A DNA stretch of 64,000 nucleotides from Cepaea nemoralis. Its lineage: Eukaryota; Mollusca; Gastropoda; Stylommatophora; Helicidae. The stretch covers positions 334,157 to 398,156 of the forward strand of contig JACEFZ010024485.1 in NCBI GenBank assembly GCA_014155875.1, given 5' to 3'. This document shows, in pieces, positions 1 to 11,352 of the stretch. Positions within the stretch are counted from its first letter, which is position 1. Each line of letters starts with the position of its first letter. A program made the translations under genes and the position numbers. The notes under the pieces were generated by a model, which did not search any database, was not told where the DNA came from, and was given only the letters and a program-made list of their open reading frames with translations.

Positions 1-315
1 AACAACTGTTAAATCATAACTGTGACAAATCCTTCCTTTCCATATTTTACCATCCATTGTTGTTTGGTACAAGCCTATTTTATGTTTGGTACTGAATCTG
101 TTAAGAAACATGTGGTTATCACTATACTGTTGTTTTTGTTTTACATCAATCAGTTAGTCTTCTATTTTGTTCTATGGAATGAGGGATTTACAAAGCTGAA
201 CAATTATACTAGTGTAATTTGTCGGTATTTATAACTAAAGAGGAAACAAAGTTGCAAACAAATGTATGACACAATCATGTTTCCTGTGGGAAGGCAATAT
301 GATTTCATTCTATAA
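1..315. other. no gene or repeat recognised
   Basis: AT-rich sequence. The short open frame 22-234 shows no recognisable motif. Confidence 0.4.
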
Positions 316-770
316 CTTGGTTATAGACTGGGTCAAGATGTACATTGAGTACTTTGATAAAAGTGAGTCAATTTTATATGCAGAGTACTATGGTACAGAC
401 TGGGTCAAAATGTATGAGTACCTTAGTATAGGTTGGGTCAAGATGTATGTTGAGTACCTTAATAAAACTTTGTTAAGATGTGTACTGAGTACATTCCATA
501 AATGTGAGTCAAGATGTATGAAGAGTATTTTGGTACAGACTGGGTCAAGATGTGTGCAGAGTACTTTGGTACAGACTAGGTCAAGATATATGCAGAGTAC
601 TTTGGTACAGACTGGGTCAAGATGTGCACAGAGTACTTTGGTACAGACTGGGTCAAGATGTGCACAGGGTACTTTGGTACAGACTGGGTCAAGATGTATG
701 CAGAGTACTTTGGTACAGACTTGGTCAAGATGTATGGAGTGTAAACAAATAAATGTAAAACCCTTTTACA
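316..770. repeat. 36-bp minisatellite (TTTGGTACAGACTGGGTCAA core), about 12 copies
   Basis: Head-to-tail copies, diverged at the left and nearly identical from about 530 to 740. Because the unit is a multiple of three, it keeps frames open on both strands (12-residue repeats such as STLVQTGSRCMQ); these are not taken as genes. Diverged copies resume at 1275-1400 after a block of SINEs. Confidence 0.85.
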
Positions 771-830
771 CACTTCAAGGTGCATGGGGCATATGGTGCT
801 AAACCCATATTTTTACTAACCAACTGGCAC

Positions 831-1080
831 ATGTCGGTCTCTCTGGCCGAGGGGTTACAATACTTTCTCCGTAATCCCGTTTATCACGCAAAGTCTCGTA
901 GAGGGCGAGAAATGGGAGCGGTTCTACCCCCACTGGTGACTTGCGGGATAACTGAGCCAGCCGCTCAGAAAGCAATGGCAAACTACTGAGCGTAATCTTG
1001 CCAAGAAATCAACAGACAGCTGAAAGATGCTGCTGTTGACAGCGATGTCCTGTAAAAGGATATGTGAATTTTTAAAAAAA
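831..1080 (+). mobile_element. SINE-1 (tRNA-derived), full length with 9-bp TSD
   Basis: A tRNA-like head (CTCTGGCCGAGGGGTTAC as box A, GAGCGGTTCTACCCC as box B region) is followed by a conserved body (GCAAACTACTGAGCGTAATC) and an A-rich tail. AACTGGCAC flanks it at 822-830 and 1081-1089. It is inserted in a SINE-5 copy (790-830 and 1081-1255). Other copies are at 15883, 26681, 32886, 44156 and 5276. Confidence 0.8.
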
Positions 1081-1270
1081 AACTGGCACTTTGTGGGTGA
1101 TGTGGTCAGCGCCAGGTTGGACAGCTTCACTTCCCAAGATATTTCCTGGTGATCATTTTAGGCTGGATCAACCTGGTGTCCTGGTTATTTTTTTTATAAA
1201 TCAGCCTGTATGTGGATTTGAATCCATGATAATAGTCTGACAGGAGAACAGCCACAATGCTATGGCAGAT
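1081..1270 (-). mobile_element. SINE-5 copy, right part (left part about 790-830)
   Basis: Shares GGGTGATGTGGTCA, the GGCTGGATCAACCTGG block and the reversed tRNA-like promoter (GGATTTGAATCC) with copies at 5574, 28880 and 43852. It is split by the SINE-1 at 831-1080. Confidence 0.55.
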
Positions 1271-1274
1271 CCGA

Positions 1275-1400
1275 TGTATGCGGAGTAGCTTGCTAAAGAT
1301 TGGGTCAACAGGTATGCTAAGTGCCTTAGTACAGACTGGACCAAGCTATATGCTGGGTATCTTATTACTGACCGGTTCAACAGGTATATATATCTTAATA
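1275..1400. repeat. diverged copies of the 36-bp minisatellite
   Basis: Three degenerate units (GATTGGGTCAACAGG, ACAGACTGGACCAAG, TGACCGGTTCAACAGG) continue the array of 316-770 after the SINE block. Confidence 0.6.
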
Positions 1401-1424
1401 CATATGTTAGTTAGTTAGTCGAGG

Positions 1425-1965
1425 TTCCAGCTTCACGGCAATGGGTCGTCCCCATTATGATCCATTCCTGTGCCAGTGAATATCACACAAAATGCTCCCC
1501 ACTGTCCAATGTGAAAAGTGGAATAGACAGGAGTCTCGGCAATCCAACAGCCTGCACAGGTACACTGTGCGTAATGCAGCCGCCAGAATGCCAACACAAA
1601 ATTAATCCACGAAAACTACAGTTCATCGTTGATGGACTCAGCAGTCACCAGAAAGACCTCATTGACCCGGGTTTTCTCACATGGCTTGGTCTTTTACCGC
1701 AGGGCAACTCGCTGAAAGCGTCGCACAAAGCACAAACTCCGCAGCTTCAGAGCCGACTCCCATGAGTCTCCTGAAAAATGCACTCGTGAACCGAAAAGGC
1801 AAATCAGTCAATTCAGCAACAGCTGGTAGCCATTGTTCTGAACATGCAGGTCACTGTAAAGGACAAATGTAAAAGCATTCCACGCAAATTTCACAGCTCA
1901 CAGTGTTGCCCACTCACTCACTCAGTAGCAAGGCGACGGAACCATGTACTACCAGTCCAACATGA
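1425..1965 (-). mobile_element. SINE-4 family composite repeat
   Basis: Matches in inverse orientation the repeat at 27455-27680 (CACGAGTGCATTTTT, GAGACTC, CGACGCTTTC blocks). Its right half (AAAAGCATTCCACG, TCACTCAGTAGCA-GGCGACGGAACCAT) recurs at 22985-23240 and in part at 62835-62930. The overlapping open frames carry no recognisable domain. Confidence 0.6.
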
Positions 1966-2084
1966 GGAAAATGCAATTTCAAACCGTAGCTACAAGCATA
2001 AACATGCCACAATCATAACAGTTCAATGTCTAACCGCCATGCTGATGACCGGAAGTTCATATCTTACTACAGTGTACAGTAACG

Positions 2085-2310
2085 TGATTTCACTGCGGGC
2101 TTGGGACGAAAATTTCCATTGGTGCTTTGCATTTTTGATACATGTTGTTCAATCTTTTCAGCATCATGTTTGATATCACTGTCTGTTGTTCTTCCAACAC
2201 CATAAATCTGAGCAATACTAACGGCAGTTTCACCTTTCTTCAAACGTTTGATAATTTCAATTCCTGGTTAAAACCTAGCACTGCACATTTCCGCTTTTCA
2301 GCCATTTTAA
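2085..2310 (-). mobile_element. pogo/Tigger-like transposase fragment (N-terminal HTH)
   Basis: The minus strand reads MAEKRKCAVLGFNQELK, then after a frame change IIKRLKKGETAVSIAQIYGV and GRTTDSDIKHDAEKIEQHVS. This is the N-terminal CENP-B/pogo DNA-binding region of Tigger-type transposases (family pattern: KLEII-R-E-GES, YGVG-ST-SDIKK). It is degenerate and truncated; no DDE domain is seen. Confidence 0.7.
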
Positions 2311-2749
2311 AACAGAACAATAAAATCAAAGAGATTAGGCCTTACTTTTTAAGGCCTACATATAAGCAGCGAAATCGAAACATGGTTTAAAAATGCAGAA
2401 CAGTAGCACTATCATGTTTTGCCCAAAAGATAATCAGGGCACTATGAAACAAAACATTCATTCGAACACACTGGCTACTCTGTCACAACCAAGACCAGTG
2501 TGTAACAGAATAGCGACTGGTTAGTGATGGGTTTGTGGCATGCCAGATCAAGCTCAACTCCTCCACCACCGACGATTAGTCACTTCCGCCATCATACAGT
2601 TGTCAATTCCAACTTTATACAGTAGGGTGTAAAAGTAATCCATGGACAATTTTAAAGATGTCTGTTTGTTTATTGATACTCACGCATTTTTTTTTAGATG
2701 ATGACGGATAACAGAAACTGATGGTTAAACGAGTGACGGTTAATCGACG

Positions 2750-3482
2750 TTTTGCTGTATGTGGAAAACTTACAACAGAGAAAGATGTATGTGGAAAACT
2801 TACAACAGAGAAAGATGTATGTGGAAAACTTAAAACAGAAAAAAGATGTATGTGGAAAACTTAAAACAGAGAACGATGTATGTGTAAAACTTAAAACAGA
2901 AAAAAGATGTATGTGTAACACTGAAAACAGAAAAACGATGTATGTGGAAAACTTAAAACAGAGAAAGATGTATGTTTAGTTTAGTTGACGGATCAACATC
3001 AAGGCACATGGGTGTAACCCATAAGTACTCCGTTCTACTCCTAACTCAAGCCTGAGTCCAAAAGATCTCAGCTCAACGCATGAACTCTGTAGTACCGGCG
3101 AGGATCCTGAAATACTTTGGGTAGCCGTTTGGCTACTCTTTTTCAATTTCCAATTGCCAAGGTGTTTTTTTTACGTGCGCAACAATACACATGGGCATCC
3201 AATCTCACTACCCAGAGACCAGGGGAAAGTTTGTTACTAGAAGTCCACATGAAAAAATTCTGGCCCTCATCGGGGTTTGAACCCGGGACCTCCAGCACTC
3301 GAGGCGGACCCCATACCTCAAGACCACTCAGGTCTTCATATATTCTAGACAGTAGCAACAAGAAGAGAAAGATGTATGTATAAAACTTAAAACAGAAAAA
3401 AGATGTATGTAGAAAACTTAAAACGGAGACAGATTGTGTGGAAAACTTAACAAAGATAAAGATGTATGTGCAAAATTTAAAC
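2750..3482. repeat. about 30-bp minisatellite split by a SINE
   Basis: Units of GATGTATGTGGAAAACTTAA plus AACAGAGAAA occupy 2750-2975 and resume at 3364-3482. The break is an inserted SINE-2. Confidence 0.85.
2976..3363 (-). mobile_element. SINE-2, minus orientation, inside the 30-bp array
   Basis: Reverse complement of the full copy at 37496-37906: tRNA-like head at the right (about 3270-3345), body, and TAAACTAAAC-type tail at the left. AGAGAAAGATGTATGT is on both sides (2960-2975 and 3364-3379). The duplication is also the array unit, so it is suggestive rather than proof of a TSD. Confidence 0.75.
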
Positions 3483-3594
3483 AGCTGGCAACAAAAAAAT
3501 AATAGAAACAACACAAGCTTCATCAAAGTATCAAATGACAGAGAGACAGAGAGGACTGGAGAATCATGACTGCTAATGTCTGCTCCAATCCAGT

Positions 3595-3750
3595 GCCTGG
3601 AGGAGGAGGATGATGAGGAGGAGAGGGGAGGATGAGGAGGAAAAGGGGATGATGAGGAGAAGGGGAGGATGAAGAGAAGGGGAAGATGAAGAGAAGGGGA
3701 GGATGAGGAGGTGGAGAAGGGGAGGAGGAGGAGAAACAGGAGAACAAGGA
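3595..3750. repeat. purine-rich GGA/GAA tract
   Basis: Irregular (GAGGAGGATGAGGAGAAGGGGA)-like sequence with strong strand asymmetry. It opens a Ser/Pro-rich frame on the minus strand that I do not accept as a gene. Confidence 0.8.
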
Positions 3751-3799
3751 ACAGCAGCAGTAGTGGTGGTAGTAGTAGCAGCAGAACCGCTATCACTTT

Positions 3800-5270
3800 A
3801 TGGCACAGTTCCTACAAGGCACTAATTATAATACTTTTTTTTTATTGAAGTGGTCATTTTGAGTTGCTTCCTTTTCAACACTATTTTCTAAGAGTTAACA
3901 TGTCGAGAGTGCATAGAATATCAATTATAACACCATAATTTACACACCGGAACCCCAGCTGTGTGTAGGTTCCAAGAAATTCAAACCCCCACTGATGTGG
4001 AATTTGTGATGGTCAGATACCTCTAGGGTGGACTCAGCCTCATCAAATATTGACCACTGTCTAGCCCCTAGTAGATGTCTCTTTTCCTAACCCACACATG
4101 CTGTTAAGTGTAGGAGTGTGGGGAGCCTAAGCTTGCATTCTACAGCCAGATATGTTGCCTTGACTGCGTCGTACACATTTGTTTAGAGTAGCCTTGATAT
4201 CTCATAAAATAAGCACCAGAAACATTTTGGGGAGAATGAACAAATGAAGGAAATGTATTTTCAGAGTCACATATTGGGCATGCAGGCCAGTCTTACATTT
4301 GGCTCTTCTAACCTCTCATCATCAGATATCAGTTATCTATTGTGCATAATGTCTGATTCTGACGAAATCATCCATTGAGGGCTGTTATTCAAGAAACTAT
4401 GTGCTTACTATCATGTCCAATACTCTACAAAGACAAGCAAATGATGTCTTTACCTTTTATCACTGACATAACTAACAAAAATACAAATCTGTGACAAGAA
4501 TTGCTTCCCATTCAACATATGCCCCTTTGGGATCAAATAAAAAGTTTTTACGTGCAATTTACAATATAATTTAATTACCTGAAGATGTGATCAAGAAATG
4601 CATGATGTATATAGTTTTCATGGAAAAAAAAAGAAGCAAGCAGCACAATCTGTGCCACAAATATATACTAACAAACAGTATAAAGTAAAACAATAACAGA
4701 ATCTGCTAACAAACAACTAGATCACCAGTTGCTTCACTTTGAGGACATTCCCATGGGAGTTCTCAAGTATAAATCAAATGAAGTGTTTTTAATGACATTA
4801 TTCATTGATATTTCTTGATGAAATGATTCCTTTAAACACACCCTCTTGGAATCCAATTACTTAAAGCTTTATAAAGCAAAATGTATGTAATTCTATAATT
4901 TACTAACATAGATCTTAATGTTTAATTCCCTCCTGAACATATATCCATTTGGATTTCTCAGAATGAACATATTCAGATTTCAAAAACACAATGTACAATA
5001 ATACAATCTACTAACTGGCAAACAATAATAGCTGTCTGTAATACTGATGAACAGTCACAACAATGAACATAATATTTAACTCAATTTTGCAGACATGAGT
5101 TAAAACTTAACACACTATCACACTGGCATGCAACAAAGGCAGTTTACATGAAATTCAATATACACACAATGGTTACATGTCTGTCATGTAAAAGTACTGA
5201 GTTAACAAATGCCACAGACTTTAAAAAGAACCTTTTCCCACACTTTAAAGTGCATATGGTGCTAAGTTAA
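3800..5270. other. no gene recognised
   Basis: AT-rich sequence with no convincing exon, tandem repeat or known element. Confidence 0.4.
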
Positions 5271-5275
5271 GTTAA

Positions 5276-5500
5276 TGGTTGCATATCCTTTACAGGACGT
5301 CGCAGTCAACCTGGGCATTTTTTGCCCATTTGTGATTTCTTGGCAAGTTTACGTTCAGTAGTTTGTGAATGCTTTTTGAACCAGCACACATACCATTGTA
5401 TGAAAACCAACACAAGGCAGTCTGCTGCCAAATCGCCCGCAGCTATGTTTCGAACGCGGTATGCAGGATTACAAATTGTGTCCATAACCCCTTCACCACA
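5276..5500 (-). mobile_element. SINE-1, minus, diverged
   Basis: The left edge reads the reversed 3' end of SINE-1 (ATATCCTTTACAGGAC, TTTCTTGGCAAG, GTTCAGTAGTTTG). The head is too diverged to place exactly. Confidence 0.6.
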
Positions 5501-5569
5501 TTGAATTATTAATCTCATGAATGAAAAAAAGAATAATAAATAAATGCATTCTAAAATATAATTCCCGTG

Positions 5570-5825
5570 TTGATATGGTGCTAGCTCCATGTTTTTACAG
5601 ACCAATCAGGACTTGAGGGGTGATGTGGTCACTATCACCTTTAGTACCACTTTTACTTCCCAGGTCCATTCTCTGGTACTCAAGTTAGGCTGGGTCAACG
5701 AGGGACCCATGTCAGTGTTTCTTTTTAATCCCGCCTTGATGGGGATTCAAACACATGACCTCCAGGTGGGAAGCGAGCAAGCAAGCCACTGCACTTCCAC
5801 AGCTTCCTCCAGACTAAGTACTGAG
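5570..5825 (-). mobile_element. SINE-5, minus
   Basis: Contains GGGTGATGTGGTCA, TTAGGCTGGGTCAAC and a reversed tRNA-like promoter (GGGGATTCAAACACATGACC), matching copies at 28880 and 43852. Confidence 0.6.
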
Positions 5826-7010
5826 TAAAATAAATCCTACACACCTGGACAATATGTACAAAGCAGTCATTATAAATACCAGAATTGAAGACAGCAGCAA
5901 CACAAAGACAAAGGCACTTTGTGTCCTCGAGAGTACTGTACAAACACAGCATGGAAAAACAATGTAGATTTTATAAAGATAATCACAATTCAGATACTGT
6001 TATTGGGATGTGAAAAAAACAACACATATATTAGGAAAAACCATTGTGAAGTGGACTGACCATTCTATATGACTGTTCCTTTCCTGAGGAATCTCTAGTA
6101 TAGATGTTGTAAAGCAGAATTCACACCAGAGTTGTCTGACGGTCTAAAAAACATCCCTCCTCACATAGGAAATGAACACTGATAATTATGTTTCAATGCG
6201 CACTATCCACTATGTCAAATGATTATCTAGCCAGCTTAAAGAAAAATAACAGTGCTAACATGAAGTGTTCAAGTGAGGAGAGATGCACACAAATCTGAAT
6301 AAATACAGCAGGAGCAGGATAAGACATCTATAAAAATAATACAAATATAACATCTAGAAACAAATACATAAATATGACCATCGTAATAAAAAAACAATTT
6401 GTTCCGGAGAAGTTTCCGCTAAAGGTCTGTGATGTGGTAGAGCTATCACATTGTGTAGGCTTGAGTGCATGGAGGAACAGGTGGCCAATATTTCCCTCAG
6501 CTTTCACAGGTAATGAACCCAGTCTAACCTGTTCTGACATTATGTTAGGTCAAAGACAATCCCCTGGCAAATATTATTACCATGAAATGACAGGATGTGA
6601 CATATTAGGTAGCATGATTATGGGATGGTGGATCTTAATTGCTCCTTCATCGATCCATTGTGTTTTGGAAGCTGGTTATTCTATTACAACACAGTTAACT
6701 TTTAAAGGATGTGAAACTTTTGGAGCAAGACTGCCTTTGAAGGTGAGACTTTAAACAGTATGCATAAGACTATAAACCTTCCTGCCATGCAACTATAGAG
6801 CAGCAAAATGAGTTATACATATTGGGCTAAACAGGGAAACAAAAGGTGGCTTCATATTCTACCTAGGAGTACAAATGAACTGCTAGTTTAGGCTAGATTG
6901 TCATGTCAACAAGCTAAATTTTTAAAAAAAACAAACAAACAAACAGGCATCCGAATCTCATCAAATGGCTTATTGGTAACACTTGGGAAGCAGAAAAACA
7001 CAATACACCA
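5826..7010. other. no gene recognised; 126-codon open frame at 6374-6754 (+)
   Basis: The open frame is longer than expected by chance in this AT-rich sequence. Its product matches nothing I recognise, and no splice or promoter signals stand out. Confidence 0.3.
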
Positions 7011-7019
7011 TCTATGCCT

Positions 7020-7960
7020 CAGCATTTGTCATGATAAATTTATCAGACCCATCTGTCTCTCACTGGACATGATCAGTTTATCAGATACATCTGCCTCTCC
7101 TTGGACATAACCATTTTATCACACCTATCTGTCTCTCAATTTAAATGATCAATTTATCAGACCTATCTGTCTCTCATTTGATATAATCAATTTATCAGAC
7201 CTATCTGTCTCTCATTTGACATAATCAATTTATCAGACCCATCTGTCTCTCATTTGACATAATCAATTTATCAGATCTCTTTGCATCTCATTTAAAAGAT
7301 CAATTTATCAGACCCATCTGCCTCTCATTTGTCATGATCAATTTATCAGACACATCTGTCTCTCATTTGTCATGATCAATTTATCAGACCCATCTGTCTC
7401 TCATTTGACATAATCAATTTATCAGACCTATCTGCATCTCATATGAAAGATCAATTTGTCAGACCTATCTGTCTCTTATTTGGCATGATCTATTTATCAG
7501 ACCCATCTGTCTCTCACTGGACATGACCACTTTATCAGACCTCTTTGTTTCTCATTTGGCATGATCAATTTATCAGACCCATCTGTCTCTCATTGGACAT
7601 GATAATTTGTGAAACCACTATTCAAAACTCCCTTCTTCGCTTTCCACATGATAGTTTTGTGAGACCAGAATTCAAAACTGTCTGCCTCTCTTTTCACATT
7701 ATATATCTGCCCAACCAGCATTCAGAACTCTGCCTCTTACACTACATGATAGACTTACCAATCATGATAGATTTATGAGTCCTCAATTCAAAACGTTCTG
7801 CCTCTCACTCCACATGATACATTTGTGCTTTCATTTCATATGACAGATCATGACAATTTAGGAGACCAGTATTTACAACTTTCTACATCTCAATTCGCAT
7901 AATACATTTAATAGATCAGTATCCCAAACTCTCTGTCTCCCCGCACTCTGCATGACAAGT
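7020..7960. repeat. about 38-bp minisatellite (ATCAATTTATCAGACC core)
   Basis: Around 15 clear units of ATCAATTTATCAGACCCATC followed by TGTCTCTCATTTGACAT occupy 7020-7600. Increasingly diverged units (FTGTGAGACC/ATTCAAAACT type) continue to about 7960. Confidence 0.85.
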
Positions 7961-8790
7961 TTGTGAGATTAAATTTCTAATCTCTCTGACATCCATTCAA
8001 GATAACTGCATGTATGTTAAAGTCATGGTGGGTAGAGCAGACACTATGGGTTTGTTCTCAAGGTCAGAGATGCAACAGAAATGACAAATACTAAAACACT
8101 GTGTAAATATAAATGCAGTCAATAAAAAAGGCACACTTGGTTGGTCAAAAATGATGTTACAATGTGCATTTGTAACTAAACTCCCTCTTTCCAAGACAGT
8201 TGTTACATTAACCCAACACTGCCTTGGGCATTTTCTTTAACTCCTTTTGTCCCAACAGAATTGCCCACCTATAATCTTAACTCTTGTCAAAGTTATTACT
8301 TTAAAGTAAAAAACTGACTGTGACAAAGAGTTACAAACTTTCCCCTTCCAAGCTACTGGTTTGCTTTTTATTAACAAAATCTCATCACAAAATAACTACT
8401 GTGATCACTACTCATTAAGGTTCAACTTTGAACAAGTTACACTTACATCAATTAAAACAACCTTAATCAAGAACCACATAAATTGTGTGCCATCTCAAGA
8501 TCCTCCACACACTCAGTGGCTGGACACCTCATGTTAAACACCAGCATAGCATATTTTTTATCACAGAAAAATTACAACATAAGTATACTAACAGATTATC
8601 ACCGATCCTTAGCAGACAATAACATGAAACACATCGCAACAATCTGAACAAAAATAACACAAGGCATCACACACAAAAAAGGTATCTTTTAAGCTTGTCA
8701 AACATCCTTACATAACCAAGACGCAGAAAAAAAAGTCCAATCACCTTAATAACGAACTACTATTTGAAATAAATATTGTCCAACTGTCAA
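7961..8790. other. no gene recognised
   Basis: AT-rich sequence without a convincing open frame or repeat. Confidence 0.4.
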
Positions 8791-8794
8791 GGGA

Positions 8795-9112
8795 TTTTTT
8801 ATGTGCGTAACAATACACACGGGCGTCTGATCTCACTACCCAGAGACCAGGGATAATTTTATTACTGGAAGTCCAGGTGGATTTTTCAAATAAATCCCGG
8901 TCCTCACCGGGGCCTGAACCCAGGACCTAACGGCGCTGCCCGGGCAAAATTTCGAGTTAAACATCTACCCAAAGTATTTCAGGATCCTCGCTGATGCAAC
9001 AGAGTTCGTGCATTGAGCTGAGTTTCTCTAGACTCAGGTTTGAGTTAGGAGGAAAACGGAGCACTTATGGGTTAAACCATGTGCCATGATGTTGATCCAA
9101 CAACTAAACTAA
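8795..9112. mobile_element. SINE-2 copy with inverted 5' half
   Basis: 8795-8928 is the reverse complement of the SINE-2 head and mid-part (GGTCCTGGGTTCAGGCCCC read backwards). 8929-9112 is the body and tail in plus orientation (CTAACGGCGCTGCC to GTTGATCCA). In the intact copy at 37496-37906 these parts lie in one direction. Confidence 0.75.
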
Positions 9113-9117
9113 ACTAA

Positions 9118-9545
9118 ACTAACTAATAAATATTGTCACACTGAAAGCTGCCTACCTCACCTTAGCCACGAAGTATGATTTGAAATAAATATTGTCACAC
9201 TGAAAGCTGTCTACCTCATCTTAGCCACAAAGTACAATTTGAAATAAATATTGTCACACTGAAAACTGCCTACCTCACCTTAGCCACAAAGTACGATTTG
9301 AAATAAATATTGTCACACTGAAAGCTGTCTACCTCATCTTAGCCACAAAGTACAATTTGAAATAAATATTGTCACACTGAAAGCTGCTTACCTCACCTCA
9401 GCCACAAAGTATGATTTGAAATAAATATTGTCACACTGAAAGCTGTCTACCTCATCTTAGCCACAAAGTACAGTTTGAAATAAATATTGTCACACTGAAA
9501 GCTGCCTACCTAACCTCAGCCACTAAGTACTATTTTAATTAAATA
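9118..9545. repeat. 60-bp minisatellite with alternating A/B units
   Basis: Units of AAATAAATATTGTCACACTG plus AAAGCTG(C/T)CTACCTCA and TTAGCCACAAAGTA. GCTGCCTACCTCACC units alternate with GCTGTCTACCTCATC units, so the true period is a 120-bp dimer. One or two diverged units recur at 9765-9850. Confidence 0.85.
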
Positions 9546-9594
9546 CTGTCACTCTGAAAGCTGTCTATCACAAAGTACTAGTATTCAAAACTGT

Positions 9595-9780
9595 CTCTTA
9601 TCATCATGTGCCCTGCCAGCTGGCATAGACAAGCATGCATCTTCATAGATCTCAGTCTTTGGTGTTCTGGATCAATTATGTTGATGATATTCCCCCATGC
9701 CAAGTATAGTATTTGATGTTCTGGATCAATTATGTTGATGATATTCCCCCATGCCAAGTATTAGCCTCAAAGTACTATTT
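9595..9780 (-). mobile_element. RTE-like LINE 3' end with a tandem duplication
   Basis: ATCATCATGTGCCCTGCCAG is the reversed LINE 3' terminus with its trinucleotide tail. It is followed by reversed coding sequence like that at 55070-55168 (same subfamily). A block of about 55 bp (TTCTGGATCAATTATGTTGA and onward) is present twice in tandem, at about 9665 and 9719. Confidence 0.7.
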
Positions 9781-9849
9781 TAAATAAATATTGTCACACC
9801 GAAAGCTATCTATCCTACCTTAGCCACAAAGTACTGTTTAAAATATTAT

Positions 9850-10489
9850 CACACTGTAAGCTGATTACCGATTTAATAACAAAATACTATATTTAAGAAC
9901 AAACCTCTTTGATGCTCAGTTTTTCCTGAGAAGCTGGCAATTAGTAAATAAAATGATTGTTTCAGCAACACAGTATTTGTGCTTGAAAACTGAAACAATC
10001 AAATGCCATGGAAACATTGTCTTGCAATCAGCGTTTATGAACACAAACACAGACTTTCAAACATTATGATAAATAACATACATCATGTGTTATAAAGGAC
10101 AGTGAACAAACAATACATTTCAAGCAATAAAGGCACCAAAAGAACAAGAAGACAAACAAAAATGAACTCAGCCATATGAAGGATGTTAATTCATGTTATA
10201 TTTAACTCTAAAGTTCAAAATTGCTGAATACTAACATGCTAATTAAAGATCTTCAAAAGTACAAGGACTAACATGAATAATATACAATGAAACAAAAAAG
10301 TATGTTAAGACTCGGTGGAGAACAACAGGTACAAACACATGTATATATCTTACGAGGACCTCAGGCCATGTGAACAGACATCACAGAGCGCAATGAAAAA
10401 ACATAATATGTCTAAGAATGATGCCTCTTAATTACAACTATATGTTGTGTTCATCCAGAAAATATCAATTCGGTTGTAGATGCCATGGT
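9850..10489. other. no gene recognised
   Basis: AT-rich; no element or exon identified. Confidence 0.4.
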
Positions 10490-10493
10490 TTAA

Positions 10494-11190
10494 CCCTTTA
10501 CAAGGCAGAACGGCCATTTCCGTCTGATACCGTAAACGAGCGAAACGTCCCAAACCGCCCGATACTATTATGCATTGTAAAAACGCGATCTCTCGGCTTT
10601 CTGATACTTCCGACGGCTACTTTCGCTTTCACCGATAGCTTGACAATGTGGCCGCCATTTGTAAGCACCTACTATGAATTTGAACGGACTTTTACAGACT
10701 TTTTTTTGAAAGTTTTCAGGGTTTTTACGCTTAGTTTTTCAAAATGGATTTCGGCGATTCTTCAAGTGATAGCCGAGATTTCACTAGGTTCAATTTAAAT
10801 GACATTAAAGGGCATGAAGTTGACTATTAATCGCAGCTAGATATCAGTGAAAAGCGTTACTTTGCATTAGCAGTCGTGAGTCGGACTTTAAACAAAGTGA
10901 TTATGATTCTGAAAATGTGTTTGTAAATTGCTGTATAGATGACGGAAAATCACAAACAATATGCTGTATTTCGTAAATATTTGTGTTCATATATGGATTA
11001 CCGACAACAATCACGTGAGTAACATATTCTGCATGCTTTTCCCTTCATTGTGTTGTTTATTTAACTAAAATCGGTTGACTAACACCTTATTTGTGATGTT
11101 TTTACTAACGCAACCCGAAATTTTACCGAACCTGAAAAAATCTTGCTCGTTCAGGGCTAAAAAACGGACAAGTGTCTGCCCTGTAAAGGG
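10494..11190 (+). mobile_element. piggyBac-type non-autonomous element (697 bp), TTAA flanked
   Basis: TTAA at 10490-10493 and 11191-11194 flanks terminal inverted repeats: left CCCTTTACAAGGCAGAACGG and, reversed, right CCCTTTACAGGGCAGACACT. TTAA targets and CCCTTT-type ends are the piggyBac hallmark. A start at 10744 reads MDFGDSSSDSRDF and soon meets a stop. It resembles the acidic N-terminus of piggyBac-derived transposases, so the element looks like an internally deleted copy. Confidence 0.85.
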
Positions 11191-11214
11191 TTAACAATGT
11201 TTATCTTATATGAA

Positions 11215-11352
11215 AAGATAAGCGGTAGAAGAGGCAGGGAAAAACCTAGAGAAATGATGCTGGCATGGAGGAATATCATCAACATAATTGATCCAGACTG
11301 AGATCTATGAAGATGAATGAATGTCTACACTAGCTGGCAGGGCACATGATGA
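11215..11352 (+). mobile_element. RTE-like LINE 3' end fragment
   Basis: AGAGGCAGGGAAAAACCTAG, ATGCTGGCATGGAGGAATAT and GGCACATGATGATGATC match the end of the LINE at 54650-55170 (RGRPREVMLDG, WHGG). It is degenerate and 5'-truncated. Confidence 0.7.

Noticed and set aside
266..802. 178-codon open frame
   Set aside because: Produced by the 36-bp tandem repeat; frames stay open on both strands.
3143..3796. 217-codon minus frame rich in Ser, Leu and Pro
   Set aside because: Spans a purine-rich simple repeat, a SINE and a minisatellite; no domain.
6374..6754. 126-codon plus frame as a gene
   Set aside because: No recognisable domain or splice context; kept only as a note.
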